NCBI GenBank assembly: GCA_963620035.1
Contig: CAVEXN010000043.1
Location: 1 to 11,156, forward strand
Origin: F23-D06 sp963620035
GTDB lineage: Bacteria; Bacteroidota; Bacteroidia; Bacteroidales; WCHB1-69
Reading direction: 5' to 3'
Length of the DNA stretch: 11,156 nt
The translations under genes and the position numbers were made by a program. The notes below the pieces were generated by a model, which was not told the origin of the DNA, made no database searches, and saw nothing but the letters and a program-made list of their open reading frames with translations. Shown here one piece after another: positions 6,267 to 11,156 of the stretch (position 1 is the stretch's first letter; each line of letters begins with the position of its first letter).

Positions 6267-7064
6267 ATGAACTTCTCCGACAAGGTAATCTGGATAACAG
6301 GGGCCTCTTCCGGCATAGGGCGTACCACATCTCTTCGTTTCGCCCGGGAAAAAGCAACCCTTGTGTTGACCGCATTAGAAGAAGACTTGCTGCAAGAAGT
6401 ACGGGAAGAATGTCTCGAGGCCGGAGCTCCCGGCGTCGCACTTCTGCCCTTCGACCTTTCCCAAACCGACAGGCTGACCGGTCTGGCAGAGAAAGCATGG
6501 GACGCATTCGGACGCATCGACATCCTGTACAACAATGCGGGCATCAGTCAACGCGGCACTGCCGTCGAAACCGACATGACCGTTATCCGCAAAGTCATGG
6601 ACATTGACTTCTATGCGCCGGTCATCCTCACCAAAAGCATCTTGCCCAAGATGATTGCATGCGGCGGCGGGCAACTGGCCGTAACCACCAGCATAAACGG
6701 GTTGTTCGGTTTCCCGTTACGGTGTGCCTACTCGTCAGCCAAACATGCCCTTTACGGCTTCTTCGAGACCGTTGCTGCAGAAAACGCTGCCGACAACATC
6801 CATGTCACCATCGTGACCCCGGGGCGGGTGCGGACAAACATCTCCCTCAATGCACTGGAAAAAGACGGCAGAAAACACGGCAAGATGGATGCCGGGCAGG
6901 CCAACGGAATCACCCCCGAGAAAGCGGCCGACAAGATTGTGCGCGCCATCGCCAAACAGAAACGCGAAGTGTTAGTGGGCAGCGGCGAACTGGTCATGGT
7001 TTACATCAAACGTTTCTTTCCCGGGCTCTGCGCCTTTATTGCCCGCAAGATAAAAGCCATGTAG
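6267..7064 (+). CDS. SDR-family NAD(P)-dependent oxidoreductase
   Basis: Classical short-chain dehydrogenase/reductase of 265 aa with a Rossmann fold. The cofactor motif TGASSGIG is at 11-18 and NNAG at 89-92. The catalytic set is S142, Y155 and K159 (in SINGLFGFPLRCAYSSAK). After the catalytic helix, TPGRVRT (184-190) is the usual loop beneath the nicotinamide. The C-terminus ends in a hydrophobic and basic segment (VYIKRFFPGLCAFIARKI), which could sit against the membrane. Overall it resembles the DHRS7-like branch, but the substrate cannot be deduced. It starts one base after the PLP-enzyme stop, so the two are almost certainly co-translated, and the AroC homologue follows after 18 bp. The metabolic neighbours suggest action on a small metabolite, but this is only contextual. 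Confidence 0.93.
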   Translation: MNFSDKVIWITGASSGIGRTTSLRFAREKATLVLTALEEDLLQEVREECLEAGAPGVALLPFDLSQTDRLTGLAEKAWDAFGRIDILYNNAGISQRGTAVETDMTVIRKVMDIDFYAPVILTKSILPKMIACGGGQLAVTTSINGLFGFPLRCAYSSAKHALYGFFETVAAENAADNIHVTIVTPGRVRTNISLNALEKDGRKHGKMDAGQANGITPEKAADKIVRAIAKQKREVLVGSGELVMVYIKRFFPGLCAFIARKIKAM

Positions 7065-7082
7065 AGTATTATAACACAATCG

Positions 7083-8033
7083 ATGACAGACCGTATCGGG
7101 AAAATATTCAGGCTCTCCGACTGGGGAGACACCCACAGCGACCGCATCGATGGGCTGCTTGAGGGGTGTCCCTCGGGACTTGTCATTGACAGGGCGTTCC
7201 TTGCCGAAGAGATGGCGCGGCGTGCCCCTGACGATACTGCCGCCTCCACACAGCGGAAAGAAAAAGACCCCGTCACATTCCTTTCCGGTCTGAATCCCGG
7301 CAACATCACGACCGGAGACCCGATACACTTTTTCATCCCGAACCAAGACGTGAAAATCAACGAGGCCAACCGCCACGTCATTCGTCCGTCCCATGCCTCC
7401 TACACCTATTTCAGGAAATACGGATACAAAGACAACGAGCTTTGCGGCAGGTCATCGGCGCGCGAGACAGCATGCCGCGTCGTTGGCGGTGTGTTCGCCA
7501 AGACCTTTCTCAAAGGACACGGCATCACACTTTCTTCGGAAGTGCTGAGCCGGGGCAAGGCCTTTCGCAAGGGCGACAGCGTCGGGGCCATCGTCAGATG
7601 CCACATCAAAGGACTTCCTGCCGGGCTCGGCGAACCGCTCTACGACAAATTCTCGGCACGGCTTGCCTACGCCATAATGTCCATCAATGCCGCCAAAGGC
7701 TTTGAAATAGGATTGGGCTATCAAGCGGCGCAGATGTGCGGAAGCGAATACAACGACGTGCAAAACAGCGACTTTTCATACAACTCCAACCACGACGGCG
7801 GCATCCAGGCCGGCATCACCAACGGTGAAGAGGTTTATTTCACCGTGGCATTCAAGCCCATCCCTACCCTGCGTTTCGACCAGCAGAGCATCGACTTTGA
7901 CGGGAAACCGGCCGTATGTGCAGGCTCTGACCGGAACGACCGTTGTGTCGCCCCGCGCGTGCTGCCCGTGGTGGAAGCCATGGCCGCCATGGTCTCCGCT
8001 GACTTTTTACTCATCAGCAATACGCTATCATGA
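7083..8033 (+). CDS. aroC: Divergent, shortened chorismate synthase homologue
   Basis: Chorismate synthase makes chorismate from 5-enolpyruvylshikimate-3-phosphate using reduced FMN. This 316-aa protein is clearly homologous: GKIFRLSDWGDTH at the N-terminus, RRAP and TQRKE (46-60), LSGLNPGNITTGDPI (67-81), RPSHASYTY with H104, GRSSARETACRV (122-133), GLGEPLYDKF, INAAKGFEIG, GGIQAGITNG and RCVAPRVLPVVEAMAAM. Both candidate acid-base histidines are present (H18, H104), and the C-terminal Asp is D286. It departs from the usual pattern in several places. GESHG is GDTHS, RRxPGQ is RRAPDD, YRGGGRSSARE is NELCGRSSARE, and RHDPC is RNDRC. About 40 residues usually found between the first catalytic half and DSVG are absent, against a family length near 355. 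The frame is uninterrupted, so it is not an obvious pseudogene. It may be a diverged working enzyme or a paralogue with a changed role. Its TGA overlaps the next ATG (ATGA). Confidence 0.85.
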   Translation: MTDRIGKIFRLSDWGDTHSDRIDGLLEGCPSGLVIDRAFLAEEMARRAPDDTAASTQRKEKDPVTFLSGLNPGNITTGDPIHFFIPNQDVKINEANRHVIRPSHASYTYFRKYGYKDNELCGRSSARETACRVVGGVFAKTFLKGHGITLSSEVLSRGKAFRKGDSVGAIVRCHIKGLPAGLGEPLYDKFSARLAYAIMSINAAKGFEIGLGYQAAQMCGSEYNDVQNSDFSYNSNHDGGIQAGITNGEEVYFTVAFKPIPTLRFDQQSIDFDGKPAVCAGSDRNDRCVAPRVLPVVEAMAAMVSADFLLISNTLS

Positions 8034-9463
8034 ACTCCTCGAACTACGAAAAAGCACTTACACTCCCCATTTACGACATTGTGGCGAAAGCCGCCGACAT
8101 GCTCGGGCTCGAAGCATACGTCGTCGGCGGCGTCGTGCGCGACATCATCATGCACCGGCACAACACCGACATCGACATCGTCACCGTAGGCAGCGGCATA
8201 CAGCTCGCCAGGAAGAGCGCCGAACTCATATCCCCCGACCTGCACGTGAACGTCTATCGAAACTTCGGCACGGCACAATTCAACTATGACGGCCACGTCA
8301 TAGAGTTCGTCGGGGCGCGGCGTGAGTCATACAGCCACGACTCTCGCAAGCCCGTCGTGGAGGACGGCACGCTGGAAGACGACCAGTTGCGTCGCGACTT
8401 CACCATCAACGCCATGGCCATCGCCCTGAACGGAGACCGCGCCCGCACGCTGATTGACCCTTTCAACGGCATCGAAGACATCAAAAGCAAACTGATCCGT
8501 ACCCCATGCGACCCTGACAGAACCTTTTCGGACGACCCTCTGCGGATGATGAGAGCCATACGATTCGCCACGCAGCTCAATTTCAACATCTTCCCCGAAA
8601 CTAAAGAATCCATCCGGCGCAACGCCGCCCGTCTGGACATCGTCTCCAAAGAGCGCATCATGGAGGAGTTCAACAAGATCCTGCATTGTCTGCGCCCCTC
8701 CATTGGCATCAGACTGTTGGACGAGTGCGGACTGCTGGAACGTTTCCTGCCCGAACTCACCGCCTTGAAAGGTGTTCAGACCATAAACGGCAAAGGTCAC
8801 AAAGACAACTATATACATACTCTTGAAGTAGTGGACAACATCGCCATGACCTCGCCCAACATCTGGCTGGTATGGGCTGCGCTGCTCCACGACATCGCCA
8901 AGCCTGTCACCAAACGGTTTGTGCCGGCGGTAGGCTGGACCTTTCACGGACACGACGCCGTGGGCGCGCGAATGGCAGCCGAGATCTTCAGACGGCTGCA
9001 TCTGCCCAACAACGAAAAGATGAAATACGTGCAGAAACTTGTCGGGCTGCACCTGCGCCCCATCGCCCTTGTAGAGGACACCATCACTGACTCTGCCGTC
9101 AGACGGCTGCTGTTCGAGGCCGGCGATGACATTGATGACCTGATGATGCTCTGCGAAGCGGATGTGACCTCCAAAAACTCGGCCAAGATCCAGAAATGCT
9201 TCCGCAACTTTGCCAAAGTGCGTGAAAAACTTGCCGAAATCGAGGAAAAAGACAAGGTCAGGAACTGGCGACCGCCGTTCACGGGCGAAGACATCATGCT
9301 CGCATTCGGCATCAAACCCTGCCGCGAAATCGGCATCATAAAAGAGGCCGTCTGCAACGCCATACTCGACGGCGAGATTGAAAACAACCGCAACACCGCA
9401 TTGAAACAGATGATCCTCGAGGGCGAAAAATTGGGATTCACCGTCGTCAACACCCCCGAATAA
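8030..9463 (+). CDS. cca: CCA tRNA nucleotidyltransferase with HD domain (class II)
   Basis: Adds or repairs the 3'-terminal CCA of tRNAs without a nucleic-acid template. The 477-aa protein has an N-terminal nucleotidyltransferase head with VVGGVVRD (31-38) and the metal-binding D47-I-D49, followed by RRDFTINAMA (121-130), the flexible-loop/motif B region, and DPxRTFSDDPLRMMRAIRFA (161-180), the base-recognition/neck region. A C-terminal HD-type phosphohydrolase domain has IHTLEVVDN (H263), LLHDIAKP (H287, D288) and H306, so 2'3'-cyclic phosphatase activity is possible, as in other HD-bearing members. Class II CCA enzymes and poly(A) polymerases share this head; the HD domain and the genus-level context favour CCA addition. 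The ATG overlaps the aroC stop in ATGA, indicating translational coupling. The DUF4296 lipoprotein follows after 29 bp. Confidence 0.94.
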   Translation: MNSSNYEKALTLPIYDIVAKAADMLGLEAYVVGGVVRDIIMHRHNTDIDIVTVGSGIQLARKSAELISPDLHVNVYRNFGTAQFNYDGHVIEFVGARRESYSHDSRKPVVEDGTLEDDQLRRDFTINAMAIALNGDRARTLIDPFNGIEDIKSKLIRTPCDPDRTFSDDPLRMMRAIRFATQLNFNIFPETKESIRRNAARLDIVSKERIMEEFNKILHCLRPSIGIRLLDECGLLERFLPELTALKGVQTINGKGHKDNYIHTLEVVDNIAMTSPNIWLVWAALLHDIAKPVTKRFVPAVGWTFHGHDAVGARMAAEIFRRLHLPNNEKMKYVQKLVGLHLRPIALVEDTITDSAVRRLLFEAGDDIDDLMMLCEADVTSKNSAKIQKCFRNFAKVREKLAEIEEKDKVRNWRPPFTGEDIMLAFGIKPCREIGIIKEAVCNAILDGEIENNRNTALKQMILEGEKLGFTVVNTPE

Positions 9464-9492
9464 CCGAACAACCCGCAAATTCCCCTATCCTT

Positions 9493-9963
9493 ATGAAACG
9501 TAACATTGCCTGTCTGCTGCTGATACCGACAATACTGCTCCTTGCCGGCTGCCATAAGAAACAGGTGCAGGAAAAACCCGAAAACCTGATCGGACGAAGC
9601 ACTATGGTGAAACTCATCGCCGAAAGTTATCTTATTGAAAGTGTGGTAGGCATGAACCCCGAGGACACCTTGAACCGCTTCAAGAGCACCAAAGAATACT
9701 ACAAAGATCTCTTTGACCGGTATCACGTCACGCGTGAACAGTTCAACAAATCCATCGAATACTATATGGGAGACGAAGAGGATGCCGAGAAACTCCTGTC
9801 TGAAGCCTCAGCCCTCATCATGAAAAAGAAACAGGAATTGGCCTTGCAGGACACCGTCACCCAACAGGTTGACATCTCGGCCGACTTCAGCGCTCCTATA
9901 CCGCCCCCTCAAACGGTTGCGGACCCCACCAAGGTCAAACCTAATCCGACGACAGCAGAATGA
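9493..9963 (+). CDS. DUF4296-type lipoprotein
   Basis: Predicted lipoprotein of 156 aa. The N-terminus MKRNIACLLLIPTILLLAGC is a type II signal peptide with lipobox LAGC, so C20 would be lipidated. Residues about 34-115 (MVKLIAESYLIESVVG through YYKDLFDRYHVTREQFNKSIEYYMGD) fit the small helical DUF4296 domain found in Bacteroidetes lipoproteins of unknown function. The C-terminal 30 residues are rich in proline and threonine and probably disordered. The residues after C20 are H-K-K-Q rather than an acidic stretch, so the sequence gives no support for surface export. The stop codon overlaps the mnmA start (ATGA), which couples it to a tRNA-modification gene with no obvious functional link. Confidence 0.88.
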   Translation: MKRNIACLLLIPTILLLAGCHKKQVQEKPENLIGRSTMVKLIAESYLIESVVGMNPEDTLNRFKSTKEYYKDLFDRYHVTREQFNKSIEYYMGDEEDAEKLLSEASALIMKKKQELALQDTVTQQVDISADFSAPIPPPQTVADPTKVKPNPTTAE

Positions 9964-11051
9964 CGAAAAAAAGAGTATTGATAGCCATGAGCGGCGGCAT
10001 CGACAGCAGCGTGGCCGCCATTTTGCTGCAAGAACAGGGATACGAACTCATCGGAGCCACATTCAGGACTTTCGATTCCATCTCAGAAAGCTGTATGGCG
10101 CGCGAAAAGGGTTGCTGCTCGATGGACTCCATCGCCGAAGCCCGTCATCTGGCGCAACGACTTGGCTTTGAACACCACATCGTGGATGCCCGCGAACTGT
10201 TCCGTAATACCGTCATCCGGAATTTCATCGACGAGTACCTGAACTGCCGGACCCCGAACCCTTGTGTACTTTGCAATCCAGTCATCAAATGGGGACGGCT
10301 GATCGAGTTTGCCGATGAACTGCACTGCGACCTGCTCGCCACCGGACATTACGCCCGCCTCGGTACACTCGACGGCCGCACCTTCCTACGCAAAGGCAAA
10401 GACCTCAGGAAAGACCAGACCTATTTTCTGTGGCGGCTCACCTGCAAACAGTTGCAAAGGACCCTCTTTCCGCTCGGCGAACTCACCAAACCGGAAGTGC
10501 GCGCTCTTGCCGCTGAACATGGCTTTATGCAACTGTCACAAAAAAAAGAGAGCGAGGAAATCTGCTTCGTCACCGACAACGACTACCGCAAATTCCTGCA
10601 CAGCGAAGTGCCGGACTTGGAAAAACAGGCGCCCTCCGGCAACTTTGTCACCATAGACGGCACTATCGTCGGACGACACCAGGGCTTGTACCACTATACC
10701 ATAGGACAGCGCAAAGGTCTGGGCATCGCCTTAGGCGTTCCCGCCTACGTGGTGGCACTCGACAAGGCGCGCAACAACGTGGTGCTGGGCTCCAAAGAAG
10801 ATCTCGTCTCCAATTCACTTTTCCTGCAAGACTACAGCCTGACAAAATATGACGACTTTCAGGACGGGATGCCGGTGGAGTGCCGGGTGCGCTATCGTGG
10901 CGCCGGTGTCGGTGCTCGCCTCTATCACAGCGACGGTGGCATACGTGTTGAGTTCGACGCTCCCGTCGAATCGGTCACGCCGGGGCAAAGTGCCGTCTTC
11001 TATGAGGGAGACGACCTCATCGGCGGAGGGATTATCGAGTTTAGAGTTTAG
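9960..11051 (+). CDS. mnmA: tRNA-specific 2-thiouridylase MnmA
   Basis: Activates U34 of tRNAs for Lys, Glu and Gln with ATP and inserts sulfur to make 2-thiouridine, which is important for accurate decoding. The 363-aa protein has the PP-loop SGGIDSS (11-17), and catalytic cysteine C105 in NPCVLCNPVIKWG with a second, C202, in ESEEICFVTD. LLATGHYAR (125-133) and KDQTYFLWRL (151-160) are family signatures, and GRHQGLYHYTIGQRKGLGI opens the central and C-terminal beta domains. An additional CxxxxxxCC cluster (C45, C52, C53) occurs in many MnmA proteins. The last four residues E-F-R-V and the TAG stop are encoded inside a 7-bp tandem repeat. Bacteroidales often carry more than one MnmA paralogue; whether this is the only copy cannot be told here. 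Confidence 0.95.
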   Translation: MTKKRVLIAMSGGIDSSVAAILLQEQGYELIGATFRTFDSISESCMAREKGCCSMDSIAEARHLAQRLGFEHHIVDARELFRNTVIRNFIDEYLNCRTPNPCVLCNPVIKWGRLIEFADELHCDLLATGHYARLGTLDGRTFLRKGKDLRKDQTYFLWRLTCKQLQRTLFPLGELTKPEVRALAAEHGFMQLSQKKESEEICFVTDNDYRKFLHSEVPDLEKQAPSGNFVTIDGTIVGRHQGLYHYTIGQRKGLGIALGVPAYVVALDKARNNVVLGSKEDLVSNSLFLQDYSLTKYDDFQDGMPVECRVRYRGAGVGARLYHSDGGIRVEFDAPVESVTPGQSAVFYEGDDLIGGGIIEFRV

Positions 11052-11085
11052 AGTTTAGAGTTTAGAATTTAGAACTTAGAACTTA
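11037..11085 (+). repeat. Heptanucleotide tandem repeat, GAGTTTA family, seven units
   Basis: Units in order: GAGTTTA four times exactly, then GAATTTA, GAACTTA, GAACTTA. Two further degenerate heptads (AAAGTGA, GAGGTGA) may follow to 11099. The array begins inside mnmA and supplies its final codons and stop. Because 7 is not a multiple of 3, TAG recurs in all three forward frames, and TAA does so in all three reverse frames. Unit-to-unit decay from left to right suggests expansion at the mnmA side. Confidence 0.93.
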
Positions 11086-11156
11086 AAAGTGAGAGGTGAG
11101 AAACATTGTCCACTTCCGAAAAAAACTCACAGGAGAGTCTGCCCAATGTGGCTCCT
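11086..11156. other. Downstream flank of the operon, no gene recognised
   Basis: About 70 bp to the window end. It begins with degenerate heptads and then contains a possible imperfect stem near the edge (AGGAG...GCC...GGC-TCCT, about 11132-11156). There is no U-run terminator and no start codon with a convincing frame. The window ends before its nature can be judged. Confidence 0.35.

Noticed and set aside
7083..8033. AroC homologue as a pseudogene
   Set aside because: There are no internal stops or frameshifts, the key histidines and Asp remain, and the overlap with cca is intact. Loss of activity cannot be excluded but is not shown.
8327..9478. 383-aa minus-strand open frame opposite cca
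   Set aside because: It is fully antisense to a well-supported gene. Its Gly/Val/Asp/Phe-rich translation is the typical complement of a GC-biased gene, with no family features and no promoter.
11037..11099. CRISPR-like array
   Set aside because: The 7-bp units are directly adjacent with no spacers, so this is a simple tandem repeat.

Overview
This is an approximately 53% GC chromosomal segment from a member of the Bacteroidales, most like Prevotellaceae. The evidence is the type of genes present (DUF4296 lipoprotein, DUF4369/TlpA-type secreted thiol oxidoreductase, Bacteroidetes-style RseP), the lack of Shine-Dalgarno sequences, and four matches to the Bacteroidetes -7 promoter box TAnnTTTG placed in front of genes. 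The genus is an inference. I see no mobile elements, CRISPR arrays, tRNA or rRNA genes.

Left block (1-2847). A symmetric divergent promoter at 34-60 drives rseP (site-2 protease) to the right, and possibly a gene running off the left edge. nadA (quinolinate synthase) follows rseP in the same direction. A small S4-domain RNA-binding protein (Hsp15-like) converges on nadA, and the two stop codons overlap by 4 bp.

Intergenic block (2848-3305). This 458-bp region lies between two divergent genes. It has a promoter for the S4 gene, a promoter for the next rightward gene, three clear palindromes, one weaker bulged stem, and a marginal 46-codon ORF on the minus strand.

Right block (3306-11051). 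Seven tightly packed plus-strand genes look like one operon: a secreted TlpA-like thiol oxidoreductase, a threonine-synthase-like PLP enzyme with an N-terminal zinc-ribbon-like cysteine cluster, an SDR oxidoreductase, a short and divergent chorismate synthase homologue, a CCA tRNA nucleotidyltransferase, a DUF4296 lipoprotein and MnmA (tRNA 2-thiouridylase). Gaps are 1 to 29 bp, with two ATGA start/stop overlaps. The mixture covers envelope redox, amino-acid/aromatic-type metabolism and tRNA maturation. Close packing suggests shared transcription but does not prove shared function.

The most unusual items are the chorismate synthase homologue, which has altered signature motifs and is about 40 residues short although its reading frame is intact, and a heptanucleotide tandem repeat (GAGTTTA family) that encodes the last four residues and the stop codon of mnmA. 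No strong case for a wholly new system was found. The PLP enzyme, SDR and AroC-like trio is the best candidate for an uncharacterised metabolic step.
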